In this document: one piece after another, positions 10,341 to 21,603 of the stretch
Layout of the letters: each line of letters starts with the position of its first letter
How positions within the stretch are numbered: position 1 is the stretch's first letter
Assembly (NCBI GenBank): GCA_950295325.1
Contig: OX485803.1
Span: 50,421,554-50,485,553 of the forward strand
Direction of reading: 5' to 3'
From: Polytrichum commune
Taxonomy: Eukaryota > Streptophyta > Polytrichopsida > Polytrichales > Polytrichaceae
DNA: 64,000 bases
Notes under the pieces: generated by a model
Databases searched by the model: none
Told to the model about the DNA's origin: nothing
Seen by the model: only the letters and a program-made list of their open reading frames with translations
Position numbers and translations under genes: made by a program

Positions 10341-10690
10341 CTTGCACATCGTTTTTTTTTTTGTCAGCTCCTAGGTCAAAATGTATGTACAAGATGGAAC
10401 CTTGTTCGAATCCAACTATACCAATCTATTCTTCAGGTCAACATGAGGGAGGGTGTAATCACCCTCCTCATTTTGAGCTTAAGGAATATTGCTGCAAGGG
10501 TTTTGCATTTTACGCATGAACTATGGGATCAAATCGATTTGTTATGGCTGCACATTCGTAAATGTTTACTTTTATAACTTTGAACACGGAGTTGGTGTGC
10601 CACATAGTTTCTTATATGTGGTGGTGCTATATATGTGCATCCGACATAACATGCACAATTCTACAACACTAGTTATTATATTGAGTGCCT
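10341..10690. other. Non-coding stretch, nothing recognised
   Basis: It contains a T run (about 10350-10361) and the phrase TTGTTCGAATCC (about 10403-10414), which resembles a tRNA B box. No A box or cloverleaf can be placed upstream. Confidence 0.4.
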
Positions 10691-11340
10691 ACAACGAGTG
10701 TTTCTCACTTCCTCAATAATTTATTGCAAACCGCCTGTCATCAACAATAAAGGCGAGTATTGGCCGTCCAGCCATGCTGGAGATTTGGAGGAGAGGGATT
10801 TTCTTATTGGTGGGGTGGGTGGGGGAATACTTTACATGCATGCGGGGGAATTTGGCCTTTTGACAAGTGGTAGGCGCCTGTTTGGGGAAGGCGGCAAGAG
10901 GCACCGGCGGCACAATGTCTGCAACTCAGGAACAAGTTATCTTATATATTATGGGCTCTGTTTTGTTGTGCTCTTGGTGTCTGACAAATTTATTTTAAAA
11001 TGGCGCAAGCCCGAGTCCCGAGTGAAGTGTGTAGCTTGAGTTTGTCAGAGTAACTTACACGCGCTTCAGCCTGTCTGTGGTAGTGTTTGGTGCAACATTC
11101 TTTAAACTTTGGCCTTTTTGAACGGGCCTGCATGTGCGCATTCTCTCGGAGTACAGATGTTGTTCAGGCGCAACAACAAGGCTTCACACGGCTTTGGGTT
11201 TGGGAAGAAACAGACAGACAAAGACATTCAAGACAAGATTGGGAGGGAAGTGAAGTTTGTGGTGGAAACATCTGCAACTTTGGCTTCATAGCTAAACTTT
11301 TGGGTTCTGATCAGGGTTATGGGTTCACATTTTGAGACAG
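10691..11340. other. GC-richer island without a recognised gene
   Basis: Base composition is clearly less AT-rich than the flanks. Overlapping frames of 60-113 codons occur on the plus strand (10698-11039, 11087-11335, 11109-11291), but none shows a motif I recognise and they conflict with each other. It could be a decayed gene or TE fragment. Confidence 0.25.
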
Positions 11341-14240
11341 TTTGTGGCGATACTTTTATTGGTGTCCGCCACAACTCTTGAATTACTCTTTTGGTATGAT
11401 GATTTCAAGCTAGTTCCAAGCTAGTTCATGAACTTTCCAACCAATGTTATCAGTGTTCTACCAATTTTTTGAACTTCTAAAATTAGTTCATGATTTCTCT
11501 ATACCAACTTGACATGTGGCACACCTCGATTTCATGATAGTGGACCTTTATGTCTAGCAACTTCATGAATCTTTCAAACCAATTTCATAAATCTTTTCGC
11601 ATTATGTGGTTTTCGTATTCTCATTGTCTCAACTTCTTGCCTCCTCGTTTCGCATTCTTTGCCTTCTTGTTGTTCAATGGTTCATTTTTGTTTTGTGTGT
11701 ACTTGGAAACCTCTAGTATTGACATCAATTTTTCTTTGGTATTCCATACAATACCTCAAAGCTGGAAGCAAGTAGTGTCGTTTCTTCTATGGTCTTTAAT
11801 TTCTGTACATCGAAGCAAACAATGCAAACCCAATGTAGTTGGAGTATGCAATCTCGTGGATTTGAGAGTGTAGCGTGGATGAGGGACTTGATTGTGGGCA
11901 AAGTGTTGGCCCACATATGAGCAAATTGCACAACGTATATTAAGGGTAGTGTCTATTTGTGCGGCATTTGGTTGTTGGTGAGAGCATCCAAACATTTGTC
12001 GTCGTACTAGGTCTGACACTAGAATCTATTTGGAAGCAATTCATACAATGATAAAGCTAGTTGTGGGGAGTGATTAGGAGAATCTTATACACGATATATC
12101 ATTCTTTATGAAATAAAGTTATATAGTTCATGAAATTGATTTTGTGAAGTTGTGAATATGGGTACCAAATCGTGAAATTGTTCACAACATGTTGTGAAAT
12201 TAGTTGTCTATATAGTGACTTTGATTTATGATTTTAATAAAATTGGTAGAACCTATTGCTAAATCGGTTTATAAAATCATGGATTTGAGTTTGCACTTGT
12301 GCGAATTCATTTTACCAAAGGAGTATTTGTCAACAAGTGGAGTTCTTCCTCAATTTTATAATGATGTGTGCTTGTTTCTGCTTGGCGCCAAAGTTCTCTT
12401 ACATTCTCAAATAAGTTTGTTTTCATATTCCACTTAGAAGCTTACAATACGATAGTACATAATGAGTTTATAAAACCCCAAATGTAGTTTTTTTTTCCTT
12501 CTATACTACACCTTATACATGTGTAAGATGATGTGTCATTTTCCGGTCTCACCTTTATTGGAATTTTTTTTGGCAGGATGTCTTAGATTAATACGGTAAT
12601 ACGGACCTGAATAAGTGGGATCATTCTTAATTCGGAATTCCTTTCATTAAGTGATTTTCCATCCAAATCTGAAGTTGGCCATCTTGCCTGCTCCAAAACT
12701 CACCATGTACACAAACCTACTACTACATTTAACCAAACAAACAATTAGGGTTGATCATGAACAAATACAACTATACTCACGCCACTTTGCAAAAATTGGA
12801 TTCAAAATCGGACCTCTTCTAAATTAGTTTTAGTTATTAGAAGTGCATGTTTATTTGTTTCTTAATTGAATTTATATATGTCCTATCTATTGAGTGTAGA
12901 GTACTTAATAATATTTCAAGATGTAGTCCAATCTCTCTTAAAAATGTGTTTTTATGATGTAGTTCTTTCCTCTTCACCCTTAATTGTTTGTTACGGTACT
13001 TATTTTTAGGTTCAATGACATGATTGTGTTTAAGTGTGCAAAGTATAATGCTTTAATTTTAGGAAACTCCCCATATCTATATGTGTGACCTCCTACTCCA
13101 CTAAGCATCGCCAACATCTTTGGATGCCCAAGTTCAATTCTTCCTGCCTCACGCACTGGTGTCCATAGTCAGCTATGTAGAGAAGTTTGGCGTGCCATGT
13201 TGAGGTGGTGTCCTCATGTGTTCACATCATTACAGTTCTCCCAACTCTCAATTTCTAGTTTTGACAACCATGTTCCTACAATTATAATGCATAGTTCATA
13301 AGTATTAAATCAATCGAAATTATATATAGTACAAAGGTTATCCCAATTAGTGGAGAAGGCTAATATTGAGTGTGGAAATTAATGAAGGTGATACTAAATT
13401 TCTTTATGCTATAAAATTAGTTCTACCAAAAGATGTAGGAAGAATTGTTCATCCTGACATTATTCACTAAAATTCTTCATAGCAACATCCCGGCACTTGG
13501 TAGTAAGAAGTCTTCACTGAAAGTATCAACACTTGGCACTATTCATTAACAAACATGTGTTTCTATATAAATGTTTGTTTTGGTCACTCTACAAACACCT
13601 TAGAGCATCCACCAATTTTCTTAAAATCTATTGTAAATGAGCATGTATTCATGAACTTCGTGACATTATTTACCCAAATCTCAAAGTTTTTGAGGCCTAA
13701 ATAGTGTGTGCTTTGGGGATTAGTACCACCCTCACTAATTGGTATAACTAGCATAGTCATGGAATAATTGTATATTTGGGTGTTGTTAAACTCTTAATCA
13801 CATCCCCCTTGTGATGTCCCTCGCAATGCGTGTTTCATTCAGTTTGCATCAACAACCAACTCAAACTAACTATGCATAGAGTTTGAACATTGTGTAGGGT
13901 TCACACTTGAAAACACCGGTCCATTACTCAAAACTCTACACATAGTTTAAAGTTTTGCATTGAATATCGTTGTGGATGAGTGGAGTAGGGAATTATCCAT
14001 TGCATGTTTGGATTTTATTTCAATGGTAATCCTGCTTGTTATTTGGAAGAATATTCCAATTCCAAACCCTTAGGTCATTCAAAATTATTGGGAACCCCAT
14101 ACATACATAATCAATTGGGTACATTTTCAGGCAACCATAAATATATTGGGCACATGCCAAAAAAAATTGTTTGTAAAAAGCGTGACATGTCCAATAAAAC
14201 ATAATGCAATCAAAGGGTATCCTATAGCTACGGTCATAGG
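11341..14240. other. AT-rich non-coding stretch
   Basis: I find no gene, array or well-formed TE. CTACACCTTATACATGTGTA (about 12506-12525) faintly resembles one end of the CTACAC MITE family, but no partner end was found. The frames of about 60-110 codons lack motifs and overlap one another on both strands. Confidence 0.4.
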
Positions 14241-14250
14241 ATTCATGTTT

Positions 14251-14280
14251 CATGAACATGCTCCCATGAGCTTGTTCATG
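14251..14280. repeat. Near-perfect hairpin
   Basis: CATGAACATGCTC and GAGCTTGTTCATG are complementary except for one T-T pair and are separated by CCAT. The context is AT-rich intergenic DNA and no element boundary is evident. Confidence 0.7.
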
Positions 14281-15459
14281 TTTTATATTTTTCTCAAAGA
14301 TTTTGTTATACTAGTAGAAAAGTTGTAACTAAACAATAGGTTCCAAACAACATGTTTGCGATAGATCTAAGGTAGAAGGTGCTAAAACCAACACTCCACT
14401 TAAAAACAACAATTATAAACGTCTCCCAGTCATCAACATTCTACTACCTTGAACCATTTTCCATAGAAAACAAATGCCCGGGTTCACATAGTGATGGGTT
14501 GAGGTGCCATTAGTTGCGCCACCATATACCAGTCTCCACTACCTTCATATTGGGTGGGTAACATGCTTCATTCTATCATGAGTTGGTTCAAGAAAAAATT
14601 AGGTTGGTTTGTCAATGCCTATTCTAGCAATTCTAACAGATCAAAGATTTTAAACTACTCACTAATAGTCTAAGAATTTTTGTTATTTTTCATCTATTCA
14701 AGATGTTATAGTATTCAAGTGTCTTCTAGAAGTTAATTACCTACTAACAACTCAAGAATATGGGTTACAAGTCAAATAAACACAAAATAAAGAACAACTC
14801 AAGAATATGTGTTTTTTTTAATTTAATTCTTTTAATAATTTCAATAAGAGAGAAAGTCTATTTTGTCATTTTCTATAATATTAAAGTATGAGTCAATTGC
14901 CTCATACCAATTAATTTTAAGTAATCTACCACTCAATAATATGATAATACTCTAAAGAAACTAATCATTACGTCCTTCACTTAAGTGAAAGTAAACCGGA
15001 AGCAAGAGGAGGGTTGAAAGAAAAAAGAAGATAAAGGAGCTAGCCTTTGGAGGTCTGAACCTTCCAAAAAACGAAGTTGGATGAGGTAAACAATAAGTGA
15101 TATAAAAAAAATGATGTTGAAGTCTGGTTGGACTTGAAGTTGAACCTTCTTTTTAAAGGGCTGCTTCAATGGGGTGGAGGTGAGCCTCTTCATTGGCTTG
15201 GGCCTCGGTTGATTTGGTGGAGAGTTGCCCACTGTCCATTTGCTTAGAATTTGATTATCGAAGTCTTAGATTCTCGGACTTTTATATGATTAATTTTCAT
15301 CCATATGTTGACTTATTAGTGTTGAAAGATATTTGTCAATAGAATTTTTTATCATCGAAAAGATTTATATTAAGTCAAGATAAAAATCTAACTACATATA
15401 TTAAAGTTAACTTGCCACATGTTTCGTCTAATCACCATAGATACCTCTCCTCGGATCTG
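14281..15459. other. AT-rich non-coding stretch
   Basis: No gene or repeat structure is recognisable. A minus-strand frame at about 14981-15232 is low in complexity and has no motif. Confidence 0.4.
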
Positions 15460-15602
15460 TAGAATATAGAGCGTTAGATTGCTCGTAGTTAATAAAGATA
15501 TAATAAAAGAGGCATGAGAAACAATAATGTTAGAATAAGGTCACAATGCTAGTTCAAAGAGGTATGAAAATTATCCTTTATTGTTTGTATGAACCAATAG
15601 GT
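15460..15602 (+). mobile_element. Copia LTR fragment
   Basis: TAGATTGCTCGTAGTTAATA and the following 120 bp match the LTR start after RNase H at 24533-24650 and, inverted, at 6420-6300. Shared blocks are GGCATGAGAAACAATAA-like, ACAATGCTAGTTCAAAGA and TTGTTTGTATGAACCAA. Similarity ends abruptly at about 15600. It could be the 5' LTR remnant of the element whose gag lies at 16.5 kb. Confidence 0.6.
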
Positions 15603-15769
15603 TATGGGCCTACCATGCAATTGGAGTGCCTAGAGATTTGATTGTTTTAAGGTTGCGGAGTGGATTTTAAGGGGTTGGCACTTTAGGGCTTCAAAGCTTT
15701 AGAGGTGTCCGAGGGTGCATTTGATTGTTGTAAGTGATTCTTTGTCTTTTGCATTTGCTTGAATATACA

Positions 15770-16380
15770 TTTGTTATAAGAGCATGTGACTTGAGTGTTT
15801 TGAGTTTTGAGGGGTTTATTTGAGAGTTATGAGGTGGTTTAGACTTCAAAAACATGTAACTTGACAGTTTTGAGTGTTTAAGGGTTTATTCAAGAGCTTT
15901 GAAAGTGTTCAAACCCTAAAAACATCTAACTTGAGAGGCTTATTAGAGAGGTTTGGAGGTGTTTAGAATTTAAAAGCATTTGATTTGAGTGTTTTAAATG
16001 GTTGAAGATTTATTTGTAGGGATTGAGTGTTGTAATATTTGTTTTGAAAATATCAAAGTGTTTTAAGTTGAAAGAAATATTGTTGAATGTCTTGAGGTGT
16101 AGAAGATTTGACTTGAGGTATTTGAGAATGTAAGGTACATTTGAGGTTAAAAAAAAATCTTATTTGAATGATTTGAGTGTCTTAAGACCTCTCTTGAGGT
16201 GCACAAGATCTAACTTGAAATATTTGAGAATGTAAGACATATTTGAGGTGAAAGAGATGTTGTTGGAGTGATTAGAATGGTTTATGATGGAAAATGAACA
16301 TTTTAGAGACCAAAAGGGCCATTTGAGAGCATATGGGCATGTTTCCACTATATTAAGATGCAAACGCATATTTTGAGTGT
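15770..16380. repeat. Degenerate tandem repeats rich in TTGAG words
   Basis: The region repeats phrases such as ACTTGAGNGTTTTGAGTG and GTTTATTNGAGAG at spacings of about 70-75 bp. It then repeats a block of about 100 bp: GAGGTGTAGAAGATTTGACT at about 16093 and GAGGTGCACAAGATCTAACT at about 16195, each followed by TATTTGAGAATGTAAG. It sits between an LTR fragment and the gag remnant. Confidence 0.6.
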
Positions 16381-16489
16381 AAGAGGTTATTTTTTAGTTT
16401 GAATTGGGTTGATTGTAGGCAAGGAAATACTAGTTTGGATGTTTTGGAAATATATCTAAGCGTACAATAATATCAATTGAAAGTAAGGT

Positions 16490-16958
16490 TGCTAAAGTTA
16501 TTAACAAATTCAATGAAGGGGTTTTCAATTTCTAGATGTTCAAAATCAAAATGTGTTGGAATCTAAGGATCTTAAAGACATCGTGAACATATTCAACGAA
16601 GCTTCCATTTTCAATGCTGATCCCAAAGTGTTAAAGGAGTACCAAAAACATCTTAAGAAGGCCATGTTCATTATCGGCCTCAACTTGGCAGATAACCAAT
16701 TTGCGCACATCAAGAGTTGTAAAAGACCCGTGGATGTGTCGAAAACCTTTTGTAAAATTCACGAGACGAAAAAGTAATCCAACATTCTTTTCGTTCGCTT
16801 CAAGTTTTTCACATACAAGATGCAAGAAAACGATTATTTATTAGACCACGTCAGCAAGGTCAAGGCGTTCGCAGATCAGCTTTCTTGTTTGGAGGTTTCC
16901 GCGAGAGACAAAAAAATCATTATTATTTTGCTCGAGAGCTTGCCAATTGTGAGGTAAC
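16490..16958 (+). pseudogene. Ty1/copia gag remnant (UBN2-type capsid region)
   Basis: The plus strand reads a start resembling KVINKFNEG-FNF, then LESKDLKDIVNIFNEASIFN, ADPKVLKEYQKHLKKAM, IIGLNLADNQFAHIKSCK, and after a stop or frameshift near 16775 NILFVRFKFFTYKMQEND-LLDHVSKVKAFADQLSCLE, then LLESLP. This matches the conserved capsid part of plant copia gag (the UBN2 / gag-polypeptide families, known for the IHET, FFTYKM and LLESLP phrases). The frame breaks at least twice and ends at LLESLPIVR-stop. Nucleocapsid, protease and integrase do not follow. It is probably a fragment of the same copia family as the two pol copies. Confidence 0.85.
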
Positions 16959-18130
16959 GTAGGCAACCCTTGGTTTCTAAGCCAAAGGGTTGAATCGTGC
17001 TTACCCTTAGTTCACAAATAACATTTTCTAAGGTTCAAAAGTCTTATGAATGAAAAAGTTGTAGTTAGCATTTTAGGCATCTAATTAGCCTAATATAAGC
17101 TTAATTACCTTAGAATCGGCAACCTAAACCCTTATAATGTAGTTCAACTACTAAAATTCATTCCAAAAGGGACCAAACACTAATATAATATTTTAGAACT
17201 TCTAACTATTTGAGAAGGAATATGAAGAAATGATGTTTATCTGAGCTGCTTCACAGAAATGCTTATAATTTTTAGTTAGAATTTTAGATTTGAAGGAAAT
17301 TGAGAGATAACCTTAAGACTTGTCTAGATATATAAAAATGATTGAGAACAGATTCTCTAGCTAGCCGGGATGAAGCTACAAAGTTAGCAGTATCACAACA
17401 GAAGCTGTCTCACGGAAACACTCATAACTTCTAGATTTAATTTTAGATTTCAATGAAATTACTTTTGCTGTAAAAAAAACTTTAACATCTATCTATGCAA
17501 ATAAAATACGTTGGAATTAGACTCAAAAGTAAGACGTGACAAACTTTTAAAGTACGTTGTCTCGTTTTGGTTCAAAATTACTAACTAACATGATATTCTA
17601 TATGAACTAATTTTTCTCCACTAATAAGAAAATAGACATTTTGATGTAACTTGAATACAAAAATGAAGACTAATTAAACTATAGGAAAATAATTTATTTG
17701 AATAATAAGTTCAACCTACTCCTTCTTAAGAAACACAAACACTCAAACTATTAAATACTAATAACGAGTCCTTCGATCAAGGGTTGATCGAAGTCGGACA
17801 TGCTTAGGTTGGAGAAGAAAATAACTATGCTTGGAGGGCGTTAGGTCTCTAAAGGCCCGAGACCGAAGAAAAACTCCAAAATGAAAGAATGGTTATGTTG
17901 AAGGAAACTTCGACGCCCCTTAAATATGGTTGTCTGACGCGGTGAAGTTGAACATTTCCGTGGTATTTTACCTTGCCACGTTCACCTTTGCATTGGAGTC
18001 TCTTAGCCACCATTGATTCTTTGTATTCAAAAGACTTCATCCCATTTTGACCTATTACCGTAAATGCATGGCCAGTTCAGTAGAAAATAAATCATTTTGT
18101 GAGGTGCCGAAATATATGATAAATACAAGG
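16959..18130. other. AT-rich non-coding stretch
   Basis: I find no recognisable gene between the gag remnant and the exon-like patch at 18.2 kb. Two passages repeat loosely (GAAGCTGTCTCACGGAAACA near 17400 and GAGCTGCTTCACAGAAATGC near 17240, each followed by TCATAACTTCTAGATT-like or TATAATTTTTAGTTAG-like words), suggesting an old duplication of about 160 bp. Confidence 0.4.
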
Positions 18131-18178
18131 CCTTACTGCCCAAAGTTGATGAAATTCATAGATGAATTGCCGAAATAG

Positions 18179-18382
18179 ATGAAATCAGCACGCAACGCGC
18201 AGACGATGTTCTGGCTTAGCTTGTCTCTGCTCTCCCTTTTATTTGGCGGTGCGAAGATCTTAGGGTTTGTGTCGCGGGCGCTGCAGAGGACAGTCGCAAC
18301 CTCGGTGCAGAGCCGGGCTGTGGCTTTCGCTTTCGCACCCAAAGCCAGAACGTTTCCAAACACTCCATCGGCGTTTGGTAGG
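18179..18382 (+). CDS. Candidate first exon with a hydrophobic, basic leader (unrecognised)
   Basis: ATG at 18179 (second ATG at 18206) opens a frame with a strongly hydrophobic stretch (FWLSLSLLSLLFGG), then an Arg/Ala/Ser-rich, acid-free stretch (SRALQRTVATSVQSRAVAFA). This is the composition of an organelle-targeting or secretory leader. The frame runs into GCGTTTG|GTAGGC at about 18376, a possible splice donor followed by T-rich sequence. The patch is much GC-richer than its flanks. No continuation exon was identified within the next kilobase, which is occupied by a transposase pseudogene on the other strand. It may be a stranded exon or a captured fragment. I do not recognise the protein. 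Confidence 0.25.
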
Positions 18383-18389
18383 CTTTTTA

Positions 18390-18980
18390 TTCTCTCGTGA
18401 TGTTGGCTCTGGTTTTTCTTTGGGACCTCTTGCCGATCTGTACTTTCTGTACCTAAATATGGCTTGACTACCATAGTTTCTTCTCGAGATGATTGCAACT
18501 CGCTCACGCCAATCTTTGTTATCAATGTGAATTAGGTGAAGTGTATTCTGAGGTTTGTTGACAAAATATGACTGCTAAGATGTTTGGAATGTGATAGCAA
18601 GTGTGGATAGTATTTTATAGTGTCAGAATTTGGGAATCCAGCTTTGATAAACCGTATCAAGATTTGCAGAACAGAGGTTGTGTCACCAATCTGAGGGCCA
18701 CATTGGTTTTGTTAGGGTCCAACATAATTCTGACATTGTGTGACAACATCTGCACAATAAATACAAATTGATTTTAAGAATGTCCACCACCTTAACATCA
18801 GCCTCCCGGAATTTAGGATAATTCCCAACAACCATTAATTTCATGTTCTCATTATAATTCCTAATTTGACACCTAATTGCAACCACATTTAGATTGAACT
18901 ATTGCTTGGATGGAGTAGTTGCCTACAATACCGATGTAGATGGTTCCTCTGAAGCAGCGACAACTGATTTTGCTCCATTG
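18390..18980. other. Non-coding stretch
   Basis: No recognisable motif is seen here. It may be the 3' flank of the DDE transposase remnant on the minus strand. Confidence 0.35.
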
Positions 18981-19104
18981 TTGTGTTGATGTGTTGTCGC
19001 AGGCGTGGCTTGTATCAACTTGCCACTCTCAAGAATCTCAGCTCTGATCGCATCCATGTTCACATTCTCTGGCAGCCTCAATTTCTTATGCACTTGAACG
19101 TTGC

Positions 19105-19185
19105 TAAGAGAAGCTAGGTTTAAGTTCCCTCTACATCAATTGCAGAAGCTAAGTCTAAGTTTCCTCCACATCAACTGCAAGACAC
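19105..19185. repeat. Short direct duplication, unit about 40 bp
   Basis: AGAAGCTAGGTTTAAGTTCC and AGAAGCTAAGTCTAAGTTTC are adjacent copies, each followed by CTC(T/C)ACATCAA(T/C)TGC. They lie near the 3' end of the transposase remnant. Confidence 0.7.
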
Positions 19186-20880
19186 TCACTAACAATGTTG
19201 TTAAGTGGTATTGTAGGATCTGAGATGTTATCTTCTTCAATGTTTTCTTCAATTTCTGGAGTCACTTTGAAGAGTGGAGATTTAGCATTTGCTACCATAG
19301 CCTTGAGTTAAAATTCATGTATGAATGCCTTGTCTATCCCACACTTGTTCCAACCCTTGATAATCATGACTTGCATGTTCTTGACTTGTGTCCATGCATT
19401 GTGAAGTCATTCACAAATTAGTGGCTTCAAATTGCTCATCCTCAAGTCTACATCTCCTTCTATGCCACCCTCAATTTGAGTTCTAACTTGTGATGTGGTC
19501 CATTTGTGAAACTAAAACTTAAATGCATGTTTCAAAGGCCTTTGGAGAATCACATCAGCAGGCTGCAACTTTGAGGTACAATTGGCTGGAACAAATAGAA
19601 CTAGGACATTGGTATGCTCACTCTTGATCCAATTTAAAAATTCAGAACTCTTATGTACTGACTATGAGTCTATTAACCAAACAAGTTTTTGATTATTTGG
19701 CAAATTGTGCAAGTTGATCATAGAGGCTAAGTAAGGTTTAAGAACCTTCTCAACGAATTGCTTTGAAGTCTCCAATGTGCTCCAATGATTAGCTGAAAAT
19801 GCAAGATGCCAACTTTCTTCTAAACACCTTGCTTTTGCTTCAGTGTACTTTGGGAAACACCGATTAGTAGTACTTGTAAAAATTAGTTGAGGAGGTAAAA
19901 ACTCTCCTGATGCATTAGAGAAAACAACGCATGTTATTTGTCTATTGTCTTCTAAACCTAGGATTTTGTCATCCTTGACTCCTTTGACATCCCAGGTTCT
20001 TTTTCCTGTTCATGGTACTAAATGAATACCGGTTTGGTCTGAGTTTATCACCAAGCATGGAGGAATATTGTACACTTTTACAAGATAAGTTATTCTGTAA
20101 TTCATATTCAATTTTTGTTCCATCCAATCAGTAAAAACTTTGTTTGCAGCTGTAGTTCATTTACGAAATGTCCAATTCATATAGAATTTAACAAATTCTC
20201 TTGTCCATCTCATTGACACAAAGAAGCCCCCAAGAGTGTCATCTATTAATTCAGGTGCTACAGCTTCAATCATGCCTCTCAAGATTGGTTGGACAATGCT
20301 AAATGAAAGAGTGTGACCCCCTTTCCTCAATTTTTCAAGTTTAGACACCAATTGATCTCTCACATGAGGATGATTATCTAGGACATGAAGATTTTGCTTT
20401 TGATGTTTCACATGATGTCCGAGCTTTGATGCTTCTTTGAAATTAGGTCTTAGATCACCTTTGTCATCAAACCAATTCCATAGACTTGCTCTACTTAACT
20501 TCTTTTAAGGACTTGAAGCGTGAGGAGTTTTGAATGCTAGTTTCAAGTAATTATCAACATCAGTATTTCTCCCATATTTTTTGACAACCCTCTCAATAGG
20601 AAGGAATAACTCTTTTGTGAATCATTTATTGTATGGTCATTTTTTCCTCTTATGTTGATTGCCTCCTTTGTGCTCTTCATCACCTTCCTTCTCTTTCTTG
20701 ATTTGTTGAGGTTGAAGTAGAATTGAAGACTTTCTAGGATGATCTATTAGACGTTTTTCTGGGCTCTCTCTTTCCAAACTTTTATGAATTTCAGCTGCCT
20801 CATTCAAAACTTCAATTTCTTTTGCAAGAACTACTTCTCTCTCTCTTCTTGTGTGATTGTTTTGAATATAAAACTGAACA
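19180..20880 (-). pseudogene. Pogo/CENP-B-like DDE transposase, degenerate
   Basis: Minus-strand reading, with stops and shifts, gives an N-terminal charged part (EIEVLNEAAEIHKSLERESP). Then come a helical DNA-binding-like part (NYLKLAFKTPHASS, HVRDQLVSKLEKLRKGGH, FVSMRWTREFVKFYMNWTFRK) and a DDE core. The core has the first acidic residue in CLVINSDQTGIHLVP (about 20040), the second in KLVWLIDS (about 19672) and the third in ANCTSKLQPADVILQRPLKH (about 19553). N-x-DxTG, LIDxxxxH and the SxLQPxD ending are the signature of the DDE_1 / CENP-B-jerky-pogo superfamily. Stops lie inside the core (after LVP, after LIDS, and others), so the copy is dead. The longest intact piece is about 84 codons at 20157-20411. 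No TIRs were recognised around it. Confidence 0.72.
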
Positions 20881-21603
20881 TTGTTTGTTTCTACTCACTG
20901 TAAAATGCCATTGTAATCTAGGAAACCTCTCACTATCACACTATTCTACACATATAAACATCTATACTAAATCTTTGCATCAAAATTGTTCATACATACA
21001 ACCCCATCCTCAGACTGTGAACTATTTTATGAAAATATATTGTCTACAAAAACCACAGTATTTTTGAGCTTAAAGCGTTGAGAGGAGGGATGAATGTAAC
21101 AGAAATAACAAACTACAGTTATAATGCCGAATTTTCCGTTAATACTGTTCATGGGTATCAAATAATGATTAAAATATTGTTGTAACTGCAGAATGACCTT
21201 GCAGTAATTAAAATAATTATTCGGCACTTAAGTGCTGAATTGGCCATGCAGGTACGGTAGTGTCAAAAGATACTTGTCAAATTGGATCTTCCCTCGTCGA
21301 GGCGAATCGGCTAAGTCAAAAGAGTATCATTACTAGTCAATGTCGTTTTACTCCAGTCATTTAATCATTTTGTCGCGTAGTTATTTTAAATTTGGAATAT
21401 CCTAAACCTTTAGTCTTACCAACCACTCGATTATTGCATTTAACTAAGTTAATTCCGAAATAATCTTATAATAATCCATTTCCGCTTATTTTATTAGGAT
21501 TTACTTACTAAGCTAATTTCTAACTCCCAATTTATCCAACCGACACAATATTTACTATCTATTTTCTATTACCACTAATACTATGCTAATTTGGTAAAAA
21601 AAA
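20881..21603. other. AT-rich intergenic stretch
   Basis: No gene is recognised. A 12-bp palindrome, GCACTTAAGTGC, lies at about 21224-21235. Confidence 0.4.

Noticed and set aside
10340-10420. Possible tRNA gene because of a TTCGAATCC word
   Set aside because: No acceptor stem, A box or anticodon arm can be folded around it.
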